A stretch of DNA of 33,164 nt from Hyphomicrobiales bacterium. Its GTDB lineage: Bacteria > Pseudomonadota > Alphaproteobacteria > Rhizobiales > Beijerinckiaceae. Both the position numbers and the translations under genes were made by a program. The DNA is taken from assembly GCA_003164915.1 (NCBI GenBank), contig PLRT01000055.1:1-33164 (forward strand), read 5' to 3'. Positions 9,534 through 18,966 of the stretch are shown here, piece by piece; the stretch's first letter is position 1; each line of letters opens with the position of its first letter. A model generated the notes under the pieces. That model searched no databases and was not told where the DNA came from. It saw only the letters and a program-made list of their open reading frames with translations.

Positions 9534-10685
9534 TCAGGTCTGTTGCGGCGCTCCAGCGAGCCAGACGCCGCGCAGGTTGAGGCGGTCATCGAGATGGATG
9601 AGGTCGGCGCGCGCGCCAGGCGCCAGGCCGCCGATACGACCGTCCAGCCCGAGCAGCCGCGCCGGCGTCGCCGTCGCCATTTTCAGCGCCTCGGCGAGCG
9701 GCAGGCCGAGCGCCCCGACGACGTATCGCACCGCGTCGAGCAGGGTGATCGCGCTGCCGGCGAGCGTGTCGAAATCGTCCAGCAGGCGCGATCCTTCGCG
9801 CCGCATGCGCCGCCCTTGCAACATGAACACGGACGGTCCTCCCGCCGCCGGCGGCATCGCGTCGGAAACGAGCGCGACCCCCCCTGCCCCTTTGGCGTTG
9901 ATCGCCGCGCGCATCGCGGCGTCATGGACGTGCTGCCCGTCGGCGATCAGGCCGCAGACGATCCGGGGATCGGCGAGCGCTGCGCCGACCAGGCCCGGCG
10001 CGCGCGATCCGAGTTGGCTCATCGCATTGAAGAGATGGGTGACCGCGCGCGCGCCGGCGGCGAAGGCGGCGCGCGCTTCTTCTGCCGTCGCCTCGGCGTG
10101 GCCAAGGCTGACGACGATCCCCGCCGCGGCGAGGCGCGCGATGCGCTCCGGGCCGGCGGCGGCCGGCGCCAAGGTGACGACCATCGCGCCAGACCTAGCC
10201 AAGACGAGCTGCTCGACGTCGCGATCGCGCATCGGACGGATGAATTCGGCGAGATGCACGCCTTTGCGGCGTGGGTCGATGAACGGCCCCTCGACATGGA
10301 CGCCGAGCGCGCCGGGCGTGACGCGCGCCGCCTCGGCCGCCGCCAACAGCGCCGCGGCCAGCACAGCGGGCGAATCGGTGATCACCGTCGGCAGAATCGA
10401 CGTCACGCCGGCGCAGCGATGGGCGGCCGCCATCGCCGCGATCGTCTCCGGCGTGGGCGCGGCGTTGAACAGCGCGCCGCCGCCGCCGTTGACCTGCCAA
10501 TCGACCAGCCCCGGGGCCAGCACACCGCCGGCAAGGTCGACCGCCTCCACGTCGCGCGGCCGTTCCGCGGTCGGCGCGATCGCGAGGATCGCACCATCCT
10601 CGACCACCAGCGCGCGATCGTCACGCATCGTCAGTCCGTCGAACAGGCGCGCTCCGAAGAAGACCTGCCGTCGTCTGTCGCTCAT
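9534..10685 (-). CDS. nagA: N-acetylglucosamine-6-phosphate deacetylase
   Basis: Amidohydrolase fold motifs: GVLAPGLVDWQVNGGGG, GVHVEGPFIDPRRKGVH, SLGHAEATAEEARAAFAAGARAVTHLFNAM, GLIADGQHVHDAAMRAA, LVSDAMPPAAGG. Confidence 0.92.
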   Translation of the reverse strand: MSDRRRQVFFGARLFDGLTMRDDRALVVEDGAILAIAPTAERPRDVEAVDLAGGVLAPGLVDWQVNGGGGALFNAAPTPETIAAMAAAHRCAGVTSILPTVITDSPAVLAAALLAAAEAARVTPGALGVHVEGPFIDPRRKGVHLAEFIRPMRDRDVEQLVLARSGAMVVTLAPAAAGPERIARLAAAGIVVSLGHAEATAEEARAAFAAGARAVTHLFNAMSQLGSRAPGLVGAALADPRIVCGLIADGQHVHDAAMRAAINAKGAGGVALVSDAMPPAAGGPSVFMLQGRRMRREGSRLLDDFDTLAGSAITLLDAVRYVVGALGLPLAEALKMATATPARLLGLDGRIGGLAPGARADLIHLDDRLNLRGVWLAGAPQQT

Positions 10686-11575
10686 CCGGGGACGCCGTCG
10701 AGCGCCGGCAGCGTCCCGCCAGCGATGAGAAGCGCGCCGTCGGCGTCGTCGTAGAGCGGATCGCGCAGCAAAGCGCGCGACGACGGAGCGAGATACGGCG
10801 TGATCGGCGCAGTCATGCCGCCGACCAGCGCGACGCGGGTCGCCCCGAACCCGCGCGTCGCGTCGATCAGCGCGTCGATCGCCAGCGCCGCAGCGTCAAC
10901 GATCGCCTTCGCCACGGCGTCGCCGGCGGCGGCGCGCTCGAAGACGAGCGGCGTGAAGGCGCCATAACCGGCGGGCTTGGCGGTCAGCGCCCATTGCGTC
11001 GCGACAAGGGGATCGTGGCCGAAGCGACGCATGATCTCGTCGGTCAGCGGCGAGGCCGGGCCAATCCCGTCGTGAGCGCGCAGCGCGGCGCGGATCGCCT
11101 CGGCGCCGACGCGCGCCAGCGAGCCATCGTCGCCGAGCAGGAAGCCGCGCCCGCCGATCAGCGTCTCCCGACCGTCGACGCGGACGATCGCCGCCGAGCC
11201 GGTGCCGGCGATAACCAAGGCGCCGTCGCCGCCGCCGTGGGCGCCAAGACAACCGGCGACCGCATCATTGGCGGCGCGCACGCTGGCGTAAGTCGAGTAG
11301 CGCGCCTCGACGCGCGCCGCGTCGTCGCGGGTGGAAAGGCCGGCGACGCCGATCCCGAGCGCCAGCTGGCCGCGATCGGCGGGATCGAATCCCGCCTTGG
11401 CGCAAACCGCGTCGGCCTGCGCGTCAACCGCGGCCAGCGCGGCGTCGAAATCGACGTAGAGATTGCCCCCCGCGCCCCGCGCTTCGGCGAGCGCGCGCCC
11501 GCCAGCGTCGCGCAGTCGCGCGTGGCAGCGCGACGCGCCGCAATAGACGCCAATGTAGAGGCGACCCGCCTGCAC
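10682..11575 (-). CDS. BadF/BadG/BcrA/BcrD-type ATPase, probable N-acetylglucosamine kinase
   Basis: MQAGRLYIGVYCGASRCHARLRDAGG, VIAGTGSAAIVRVDGRETLIGGRGFLLGDDGS; overlaps nagA by 4 nt. Confidence 0.85.
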   Translation of the reverse strand: MQAGRLYIGVYCGASRCHARLRDAGGRALAEARGAGGNLYVDFDAALAAVDAQADAVCAKAGFDPADRGQLALGIGVAGLSTRDDAARVEARYSTYASVRAANDAVAGCLGAHGGGDGALVIAGTGSAAIVRVDGRETLIGGRGFLLGDDGSLARVGAEAIRAALRAHDGIGPASPLTDEIMRRFGHDPLVATQWALTAKPAGYGAFTPLVFERAAAGDAVAKAIVDAAALAIDALIDATRGFGATRVALVGGMTAPITPYLAPSSRALLRDPLYDDADGALLIAGGTLPALDGVPG

Positions 11576-11677
11576 GCCGACCTCCCCTGAATGTCCCGCG
11601 CGCCCGCCGTATCGATCGCGTCGGACAGGCTAGTCATTTCGCGACGCGGCGGCAAATGCGGGGGCCCGCCCGGGCCG

Positions 11678-12631
11678 TCAGCTTCCGTGATAACCCTTCG
11701 CGCCGATTGCCTGGGCGAGCGGACTGCGGAAGTCCTCGCCGGCGGCGAGACGGTCGAGCGCACGGCGGAAGTCGTATAACGGCCGCCAGCCGAGCTCGGC
11801 GACCGCGGCGCGATTGTCGTAGACCCGGTCGATCGACGGGAACATGCGCCAGCCGCGCTGGGCGTAAAGCGCCTCGTGCTCCGGGAACGCGCGACGGACG
11901 ACGGCTGCCGCGTCCTGCCTCAGCGCCAGCGCATCGTCGGGCGAGAACGGCGTCGTCGCCGAGACGATGTAGCGCGCGAAACCGAGCGCCGGCGCCTTGT
12001 CGAGCGCGAGGAGATGCGCCGAGACCACGTCGGCGATGTCGACGCGGCGATAGAGCAGTTCATTGACCTGCGTGTTGGCGATTTCATAGGCGGCGCTGAC
12101 GCGCGGATCGTCGTCGGCCTCGGGGAAGAAACGCGATGCGCGCAACACGACCGCCGGCAGGCCGCGCTGGCGCGCATAAAGTTCGCACAGCAGTTCCGCC
12201 GCTTGCTTGGTCGCTCCATAGATATTCTTCGGCACGGGCGGAACGCGTTCGGTGATCCACGCCGCCGGCTCGCCCGCGCCCGGCGTCAGCGCCGAGCCGA
12301 AGACGCTGGTGGTGCTGGTGTAGACGAAGGCTTCGACTCGCGCGTCGAGCGCGGCTTCGAGCAGGGTCAGCGTTCCGGCGGCGTTGGTGGTGAGGAAGTC
12401 CTTGTCGTCGCGGGTCGAGACATGCGGCTTGTGCAACGTCGCGCAATGGACGACCGCGCGCGCGCCCCGTAGGCTTTCGACGACGAAGCCGCGATCGTTG
12501 ATCGAGCCGACGCGGTCGGTGTAGGGCGACGGCGTGAGGTCGAGGCCGAGCGCTGGCCGGCCCACGGCGCGCAGCGTCCGCATCAGCGCCTCGCCGAGAT
12601 GGCCGGCGCTCCCCGTCACTATGATCGTCAT
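11678..12631 (-). CDS. NAD-dependent epimerase/dehydratase (extended SDR)
   Basis: MTIIVTGSAGHLGEALMRTLRAVG Rossmann motif; YTSTTSVFG; YGATKQAAE (YxxxK). Start revised from 12790 to 12631. Confidence 0.88.
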   Translation of the reverse strand: MTIIVTGSAGHLGEALMRTLRAVGRPALGLDLTPSPYTDRVGSINDRGFVVESLRGARAVVHCATLHKPHVSTRDDKDFLTTNAAGTLTLLEAALDARVEAFVYTSTTSVFGSALTPGAGEPAAWITERVPPVPKNIYGATKQAAELLCELYARQRGLPAVVLRASRFFPEADDDPRVSAAYEIANTQVNELLYRRVDIADVVSAHLLALDKAPALGFARYIVSATTPFSPDDALALRQDAAAVVRRAFPEHEALYAQRGWRMFPSIDRVYDNRAAVAELGWRPLYDFRRALDRLAAGEDFRSPLAQAIGAKGYHGS

Positions 12632-12641
12632 GCGCGCGATC

Positions 12642-13139
12642 CTAGGCTCCGCGCGCTTTGCCGGCGACGCCGTCGAACGCGCCGGGCTGCAATTCGCAGT
12701 AAAGCACGCGGTGGGGATCGACCGGACCCGGCAGGACGACCCGTCCCGGCGGAACGCGTTGGAAGCCGATGCGCGCGTAATACGGCTCATCGCCGACCAG
12801 CACGACCAGCTTGCCGCCGGCGGCGCGCGCCGCGTCGAGCGAAGCGGCGACCAAGGCTTCGCCGATGCCCTGGCTGCGGAACACCGGCTCGACGATCAGC
12901 GGCCCGAGCAGCAAGGCCGGCGTTTCGCCGATGACGATCGGCGTCATGGCGTTGGCGCCGACCAGCAGCGTGCCGACCCGCGCGACGAAGCTCAGGCCGA
13001 GGTCGGGCGACGTGGCCTCGCGCAGGCGATAGGCGGTGCGGGCGAAGCGGCCTGGCCCGAACACGCGCTCGTTAAGCCGGAGAATCGCCTCGGCGTCGGC
13101 CGGGGTCTCCGGCTCCAGGATCAACGACACGTCGGCCAT
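12642..13139 (-). CDS. GNAT family N-acetyltransferase
   Basis: LLGPLIVEPVFRSQGIGEALVAASLDAARAAGGKLVVLVGDEPYYARIGFQ (acetyl-CoA binding R/QxxGxG region; YYxxxGF). Confidence 0.9.
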   Translation of the reverse strand: MADVSLILEPETPADAEAILRLNERVFGPGRFARTAYRLREATSPDLGLSFVARVGTLLVGANAMTPIVIGETPALLLGPLIVEPVFRSQGIGEALVAASLDAARAAGGKLVVLVGDEPYYARIGFQRVPPGRVVLPGPVDPHRVLYCELQPGAFDGVAGKARGA

Positions 13140-13212
13140 ATGCGCCTATGCAAGCTGAAACGCCGGGGGACATAGCACGCCGGCGCCAGCCGACGGAAGG
13201 GCGCGATGAAAC

Positions 13213-13695
13213 TCACCAGATCGTCGATAGCGCCGCGCCCTCAAGCGCTTCTTCGAGCCGCGACCGTGTGCCGCGTGTCGTGTCGGACGGCAGCGCCGCG
13301 ACGGGGAAGAACCGCGCCTCGACGATCTCGCGGTCGGGCGCGCGCTCGCCGGTCACTCGGAACCGCCTCACCACATAGACCGCGACATGGTCGCGCCGCG
13401 AGATCGGGCGATTGAGGAACAGGCCATGCAGGATGGGCGGGCCGTCGACGACGACGTTGGCCTCTTCGGCAAGTTCGCGCTTGAGCGCCATCTCGAACGT
13501 TTCGCCGACTTCGACGCCGCCGCCCGGCAATTGCCAGCCGGGCGCGTAGGTGTGCTTGACCAGCATCACCCGACCCGAATCGTCGAGCACGAGGCCGCGC
13601 ACGCCGAGCGTCATCGGCCGCGCCAGCAGAAACCAGATATGCGTGAGGCGCGTGAACAGTCGCGCTGACAGCGGACGGACGGATTGCCCTTGCAT
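13213..13695 (-). CDS. NUDIX hydrolase
   Basis: Nudix box GGGVEVGETFEMALKRELAEEANV; preceding APGWQLPGG. Confidence 0.9.
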   Translation of the reverse strand: MQGQSVRPLSARLFTRLTHIWFLLARPMTLGVRGLVLDDSGRVMLVKHTYAPGWQLPGGGVEVGETFEMALKRELAEEANVVVDGPPILHGLFLNRPISRRDHVAVYVVRRFRVTGERAPDREIVEARFFPVAALPSDTTRGTRSRLEEALEGAALSTIW

Positions 13696-13802
13696 CGTGG
13701 TGAGCCTCTTTCTAAGGGTCTCGTCGCCCGTCCGTCGCCATGGTCCGGGCCGCGAGCCTAGCCAATCCCCGCCCGCCCGCCAACGCGCAAGACCGTCCGC
13801 CG

Positions 13803-14711
13803 ATGAGCTTCGTCGTCGCCCATCTCACCGACGTCCACCTCGGACCGCTGCCGCGCCCGCGCTTCGAAGAGCTGCGCGTCAAGCGCGTCATGGGCTACGT
13901 CAATTGGAAGCGCGCGCGCGAACGGCTGAGCGATATGGCGGCGCTCGCCCGCCTGGTCGACGACATGGGCGCCCAGAAGCCGGACCATGTCGCGGTCACC
14001 GGCGACCTCGTCAACATCGGCCTGCCCTCCGAGTTCCGCCGCGCGGCGCAGTGGATGGGCGGGATCGGCGACCCAGACGACGTGTCGCTGACGCCTGGCA
14101 ATCACGACGCCTACGTGCGCGACGCGATGCCCCATCTCGCCGCGGCCTTCGCGCCCTGGACGCAGGGGGACGCCGAATACGCGCACGGCGAGACCTTCCC
14201 GTTCGTGCGCGTGCGCGGCGACGTCGCGCTGATCGGCCTCAGCACGGCGACGCCGACCGGGCCGCTGATGGCGACCGGCCGGCTGGGAGCGCGGCAGATC
14301 GAGGCATTGGCCGCAATCCTCAGCAAGACCGGCGCAAGCGGGCTCGCGCGCGTCATCCTCATCCATCATCCGCCGCTGGCGCGCGGCGGTGGGCCGCTGC
14401 GCAGCCTGATCGATGCGCGCGCCTTCGAGGCGACGGTCGCGCGCCACGGCGCCGAGGCGATCCTCCACGGCCATACGCACAAGAGCATGGTCGACCATCT
14501 CGCCTCGCCCGCCACGCGCGTCGAGGGCGGGCGGATTCCGATCATTGGCGCGCCCTCGGCTTCCTCCGCATCGACCGACCCGCGCCAACGCGCCGCCTAT
14601 CACCTGATCCGGCTCGAGCGCGCCGGCGAGCATTGGCGCATTTCAGCGCGGGCGCGCGGCCTGGCTCTCGGCAGCGGGGAGATCGGCGAACGCACTGCGC
14701 CCGCGGTCTAA
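13803..14711 (+). CDS. Metallophosphoesterase (calcineurin-like)
   Basis: Motifs HLTDVHLG, VAVTGDLVNIG, TPGNHDAYV, ILIHHPP, ILHGHTHKS. Start revised to 13803. Confidence 0.92.
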   Translation: MSFVVAHLTDVHLGPLPRPRFEELRVKRVMGYVNWKRARERLSDMAALARLVDDMGAQKPDHVAVTGDLVNIGLPSEFRRAAQWMGGIGDPDDVSLTPGNHDAYVRDAMPHLAAAFAPWTQGDAEYAHGETFPFVRVRGDVALIGLSTATPTGPLMATGRLGARQIEALAAILSKTGASGLARVILIHHPPLARGGGPLRSLIDARAFEATVARHGAEAILHGHTHKSMVDHLASPATRVEGGRIPIIGAPSASSASTDPRQRAAYHLIRLERAGEHWRISARARGLALGSGEIGERTAPAV

Positions 14712-14724
14712 AGTCGCGGAGAGC

Positions 14725-14754
14725 GTTTGATCCGCGCCCGACAAAGCTGATAAT
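14725..14754 (+). promoter_or_regulatory. Possible sigma70-type promoter for psuGK
   Basis: TTGATC (14727-14732) / 16 nt / GATAAT (14749-14754), 43 bp upstream of the psuG start. Confidence 0.35.
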
Positions 14755-14796
14755 CAAGCCGAGCCGCCGTGCGCGGCCGCGAAGAAGGCGATTGGC

Positions 14797-15714
14797 ATGA
14801 CTGCGAATTCGTTGCTCGAAGTTTCGGCGGAAGTCGCCGAGGCGTTGGCCGGTCACAAACCGGTCGTCGCGCTCGAGTCGACGATCATCACCCATGGGAT
14901 GCCGTTTCCGACCAATCTCGAGACGGCCTTGATGCTCGAGAACGCCGTGCGCAACCAGGGCGCCACGCCGGCGACGATCGCCGTGCTCAACGGGCGCTTC
15001 AAGGTCGGCCTGACGCGCGACGAGGTCGAGCGGCTGGCGCGGCTGTCTGGCGGCGTGGTCAAGGCCTCGCGCCGCGACCTCGCCGCGGTCGCGGCGCGCC
15101 ACGGCGCTGCGGGCACGACGGTCGCAGCGACCATGTACGTCGCCGACCTCGCCGGCATCGAGATCTTCGCCACCGGCGGCATCGGCGGCGTGCATCGCGG
15201 CGCGGAAGAAACCTTCGACATCTCGGCCGACCTCGTCGAACTGTCGCGCACCCGCGTCGCCGTGGTCTGCGCCGGCGCCAAGTCGATTCTCGACATCGAC
15301 AAGACGCTCGAATATCTCGAATCGCATGGCGTCGCGGTGTGCGGCTTTCGCTGCGACGAATTTCCCGCCTTCTACGCGCGGTCGAGCGGCTTCCGGCTCG
15401 AGCATCGCTGCGACGGCCTTCACGACCTCGCGCGCATCGTGAGGCTGCAGCGAGAGATCGGGCCGGGCGGCCTGCTGATCGCCAATCCGATCCCCGAGGA
15501 AAAGGCGCTCGACGCCGAGGCGATCGAGGCGCGCATCGCCGAAGCGGTCGCCGAGGCGAAGGCCAAGGGCGTCGCCAAGAAGGAAGTGACGCCGTTCCTG
15601 CTCGGCCGGGTCGTCGAGTTGACCGGCGGCCGCAGCCTCGAGGCCAACATGGCGCTGGTCGAGAACAACGCGATGCTCGCCGCCCAGGTCGCGGTCGAGT
15701 TGTCCCGCCTGTGA
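14797..15714 (+). CDS. psuG: Pseudouridine-5'-phosphate glycosidase
   Basis: VVALESTIITHGMPFPTNLETALMLENAVRNQGATPATIAVLNGRFKVGL; ATGGIGGVHRGAEETFDISADL; characteristic PsuG family sequence. Confidence 0.95.
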   Translation: MTANSLLEVSAEVAEALAGHKPVVALESTIITHGMPFPTNLETALMLENAVRNQGATPATIAVLNGRFKVGLTRDEVERLARLSGGVVKASRRDLAAVAARHGAAGTTVAATMYVADLAGIEIFATGGIGGVHRGAEETFDISADLVELSRTRVAVVCAGAKSILDIDKTLEYLESHGVAVCGFRCDEFPAFYARSSGFRLEHRCDGLHDLARIVRLQREIGPGGLLIANPIPEEKALDAEAIEARIAEAVAEAKAKGVAKKEVTPFLLGRVVELTGGRSLEANMALVENNAMLAAQVAVELSRL

Positions 15715-16628
15715 GCCAAGTCCGGCCGGCGGTTGCCGCGCGGCGCATCCTCGTCGTCGGCGACCTGATGATCGACACGATCGTCGAACCCGAGGGGCCG
15801 CTCGTCCGCGGCTCCGACCGGCGCGCGGCGATCGTCGACCGGCCGGGCGGATCGGGCGCCAATCAGGCGGCGTGGCTCGCGCATTTCGGCGCCGCGGTCG
15901 ACTTCGTCGCGCGCGTCGGCGCGGCCGACCGGCGGCGCGAGGCGGCGCGGCTCCGGCGGGTCGGCGTGACGCCGCACCTCGCCGCCGACAGGCGGCGCGA
16001 GACGGGTCGGCTGATTGCGCTGATCGAACCGGGCGGCGAGCGCAGCTTCCTGACCGACCGCGCCGCCAATCTCGACCTCTGCGCGCGCGACTTTCCCGAA
16101 GCCGTGGTCGACGGCGCGGCGATGATCCATCTCTCGGGCTACAGCTTTTTCGCGCCCGGCCCCCGCGACGCCGTCGTCGGCCTGATCGCGCGGGCCGCCG
16201 GCCGTCCGATCGGCGTCGATCCCGCCTCGGCGGAATTCCTGCGCGAAGCGGGACCCGACAACTTTCTCGCCTGGACGCACGGCGCGGCCATGCTCTTCCC
16301 CAACGAGGAAGAGGCCGCCGTGCTTTCGGGGACCGACGACCCGCAGGCCCAGGGCGCGCGGCTCGCCGCCCATTATCCGCTGGTCGTCGTCAAGCGCGGC
16401 GCGGCGGGCTGCGAGGCCTTCGCCGCCAAGTCGAGATGGCGTGTCCCCGCCCCGCCCGCCGCGGCCAAGGACAGCACCGGCGCCGGCGACGCGTTCGTCG
16501 CCGCCTTCCTCGTCGCCCATCTCGCCGGACAGCCGATCGAGCGTTGCCTCGCCGAGGCCGCGGCGATGGGCGCCAAGGCGACCGAGTCCATCGGCGGCCA
16601 GCCGGAGAACCGCGGGCGGCGCGGCTAG
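15711..16628 (+). CDS. psuK: PfkB-family carbohydrate kinase, probable pseudouridine kinase
   Basis: GTG start overlapping the psuG stop (GTGA); RILVVGDLMIDTIV, GGSGANQAAWLAHFGA, DSTGAGDAFVAAFL (PfkB signature 2). Confidence 0.85.
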   Translation: MSQVRPAVAARRILVVGDLMIDTIVEPEGPLVRGSDRRAAIVDRPGGSGANQAAWLAHFGAAVDFVARVGAADRRREAARLRRVGVTPHLAADRRRETGRLIALIEPGGERSFLTDRAANLDLCARDFPEAVVDGAAMIHLSGYSFFAPGPRDAVVGLIARAAGRPIGVDPASAEFLREAGPDNFLAWTHGAAMLFPNEEEAAVLSGTDDPQAQGARLAAHYPLVVVKRGAAGCEAFAAKSRWRVPAPPAAAKDSTGAGDAFVAAFLVAHLAGQPIERCLAEAAAMGAKATESIGGQPENRGRRG

Positions 16629-16715
16629 TGCTTGCGTTTTTGCAAGCGGTCGGTCTGGCATTCGCGCGCAAGCCTCCCCACATGGGGCGCTTATCACCTC
16701 GCCCTGAGCCCATTC

Positions 16716-17618
16716 ATGACCATCCGCGCGATCAAACGCATCAGCCAGTCCCGCCCCGCTCTCGAAGGCGCCGGCGTCAAGCTTCGCCGCGCCTTCGGCT
16801 TCGGCGACACTTCCGATTTCGATCCGTTCCTGATGATGGACGATTTCCGTAACGATCGCCCGAGCGATTACCTCGCCGGCTTTCCCTGGCATCCCCATCG
16901 CGGCATCGAGACGATCACCTATGTGCTGGCCGGCTCGGTTGCGCATGGCGACAGCCTCGGCAATTCCGGCGTGCTCGGCGCCGGCGACGTTCAGTGGATG
17001 ACCGCCGGCCGCGGCATCCTCCACCAGGAAATGCCGAAGGGCGACCCGCTCGGCCGCATGCACGGCTTCCAGCTGTGGGCCAACCTCCCTTCGAGCCTGA
17101 AGATGACCGCGCCGCGCTACCAGGACGTGCCGAGCGTGGCGATCCCCGAAGTGATCGACGACGACGGCGTCTCGGTGCGCGTCATCTGCGGCGATTTCTG
17201 GGGCCAGAAGGGCCCGGTCGACGGCGTCGCCGCCGACCCGCGCTACCTCGACGTCACTGTGCCGCCGGGGAAGCGCAAGGTCCTACCGGTCGAAACCTAT
17301 CGTCAGGCCTTCGCCTATATCTTTCAGGGCTCGGCGACTTTCGCCGGCGCCTCCGCGCCGTTCGGCGCATTGCGCGAGGAACTGGTCGGCGGCGAGGAAA
17401 CGCTGGTGCGCGACACGGTCGGCGACCGCTCGCTGGTGGTGTTCGATTCCGGCGACGAAGTGGTCGTCCAGGCGGGCGACGAAGGCGTGCGCTTCCTGCT
17501 CGTCTCCGGCCGCCCGTTGCGCGAGCCGATCGCCTGGCACGGCCCGATCGTGATGAACACCCAGGCCGAGATCCGCCAGGCGCTCACCGACCTGCGCGAC
17601 GGGTCGTTCATCCGGTAA
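16716..17618 (+). CDS. Pirin family protein
   Basis: DFDPFLMMDDFRNDRPSDYLAGFPWHPHRGIETITYVLAGSVAHGDSLGNSGVLGAGDVQWMTAGRGILHQEMP, classic pirin cupin motif. Start revised from 16632 to 16716. Confidence 0.95.
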   Translation: MTIRAIKRISQSRPALEGAGVKLRRAFGFGDTSDFDPFLMMDDFRNDRPSDYLAGFPWHPHRGIETITYVLAGSVAHGDSLGNSGVLGAGDVQWMTAGRGILHQEMPKGDPLGRMHGFQLWANLPSSLKMTAPRYQDVPSVAIPEVIDDDGVSVRVICGDFWGQKGPVDGVAADPRYLDVTVPPGKRKVLPVETYRQAFAYIFQGSATFAGASAPFGALREELVGGEETLVRDTVGDRSLVVFDSGDEVVVQAGDEGVRFLLVSGRPLREPIAWHGPIVMNTQAEIRQALTDLRDGSFIR

Positions 17619-17638
17619 ATGCGGGCCAGCCGCAGCGT

Positions 17639-18859
17639 CTAGCGCGCCAGCGCGGCGCGATAGACCGCGAGCGTCTTTTCCGTCATCTGCTCGAGCGAGA
17701 AGTTCGCCTCGACATGGGCGCGCGCGCGCACGGCGATCGCGTCGCGCGCAGTTGCGCCGAGCGTCAGCGCGCTGGCCAACGCATCGGCGAGCGCCGGCGC
17801 GTCGCCTGGAGGAACGCGCCAGCCGGTGCGTTCCTGCGGCGACGTCTGCGGCGGCGCCAACACGGTCTCCGGCGCGGCGCCGGAATCCGACACCACCACC
17901 ATCGCGCCCAGCGCCTGGGCCTCGACTGCGCTGCGGCCGAAGGCTTCCGGCTGGGTCGACGGCACGGCGACGACGCTCGCGGCGATCAGCGCCGCCGGCA
18001 TGTCGTGGCAATGGCCGACGCGCGCGACCACGTCCTCGAGTCCGGAGCGGCGGATGCGCGCGTCGAGATCGCGCGCATAGGAATCGCGCCCCTGCGCGTC
18101 GCCCGCAAGCACGAAGCGCACGTCGGCATATCCGCGCTCCTTGAGCAGTTTCGCCGCCTCGATCAGCACCCGCTGCCCCTTCCACTCGGTCAGCCGCGCC
18201 GCCAGCAGCACGATGCGCTCGTGCGGCGCGGCGCCCCAGGCTTCGCGCAACTGGGTCACCCGCCCGCGCTCGACCGAATTGGGCGCGAAGCGCGCGAGAT
18301 CGGTCCCGCGCGGAATGACCGCGAGCCGGCCGCGCGCAAATGGATAGAGCCGTTCGATCGCGTCGGCGGTGAACTGCGAGTTGGCGATGACGAAATCGCC
18401 GCGCGCCATCACCGAATTGTACCTGAGCTTCAAGGCCGAGCGCCCGCCGTAGGCGCCATGAAAGGTGGTGACGAACGGCCGCCCGACGCGGCGGCAGGCG
18501 CCGAGCGCAACCCACGCCGGCGCGCGCGAGCGCGCGTGGACGAGGTCGACCCCCTCCTCGATGATCAGCCGCGCCAGTCGCGGCGCGTTGAGCGCCATCG
18601 AAACCGGATTCTTGGTCGCGGCGGGGAACGGCGCCAGCACGCCGCCGACCGCCTGCAATTCGGCCGCCAGCCGGCCGCCTTCCGACGCGACCAGAGCGCG
18701 CGCGCCGGCCTGCACCAGGGCGGCGGCGACGTCGATCGTCGTGCGCTCGGCGCCGCCGGCGTCGAGCCGCGGAATGATCTGCAGAATCGTGCGTCCGGCG
18801 AGGGCGCCGCTCTCGGCGCGGCCGAAGGGCGCGAGCGTGGCGGCGCTCACGCGCCCCAC
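17639..18859 (-). CDS. Glycosyltransferase family 4
   Basis: LDAGGAERTTIDVAAALVQAGARALVASEGG; VFVPSTQPEAFGRSAVEAQALG-type EX7E motif (VAVPSTQPEAFGRSAVEAQALGAMVVVSDSG). Confidence 0.92.
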   Translation of the reverse strand: MGRVSAATLAPFGRAESGALAGRTILQIIPRLDAGGAERTTIDVAAALVQAGARALVASEGGRLAAELQAVGGVLAPFPAATKNPVSMALNAPRLARLIIEEGVDLVHARSRAPAWVALGACRRVGRPFVTTFHGAYGGRSALKLRYNSVMARGDFVIANSQFTADAIERLYPFARGRLAVIPRGTDLARFAPNSVERGRVTQLREAWGAAPHERIVLLAARLTEWKGQRVLIEAAKLLKERGYADVRFVLAGDAQGRDSYARDLDARIRRSGLEDVVARVGHCHDMPAALIAASVVAVPSTQPEAFGRSAVEAQALGAMVVVSDSGAAPETVLAPPQTSPQERTGWRVPPGDAPALADALASALTLGATARDAIAVRARAHVEANFSLEQMTEKTLAVYRAALAR

Positions 18860-18966
18860 CGCGCCAGATGGTCGCGCGCCGCGCCGCCGGCATTGACGGC
18901 CGCCGCCGCGTCGGCCATGCCGGCCGGAAGGAAGGGCCTGAAACCCGGACGAATCATGGGATCGAT

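Noticed and set aside
9487-10754. Plus-strand ORFs of 413 and 403 aa
   Set aside because: Antisense to nagA, which carries clear amidohydrolase motifs.
15420-17063. 547-aa minus-strand ORF
   Set aside because: Antisense to psuG, psuK and pirin, which all have diagnostic motifs; composition typical of shadow ORFs.
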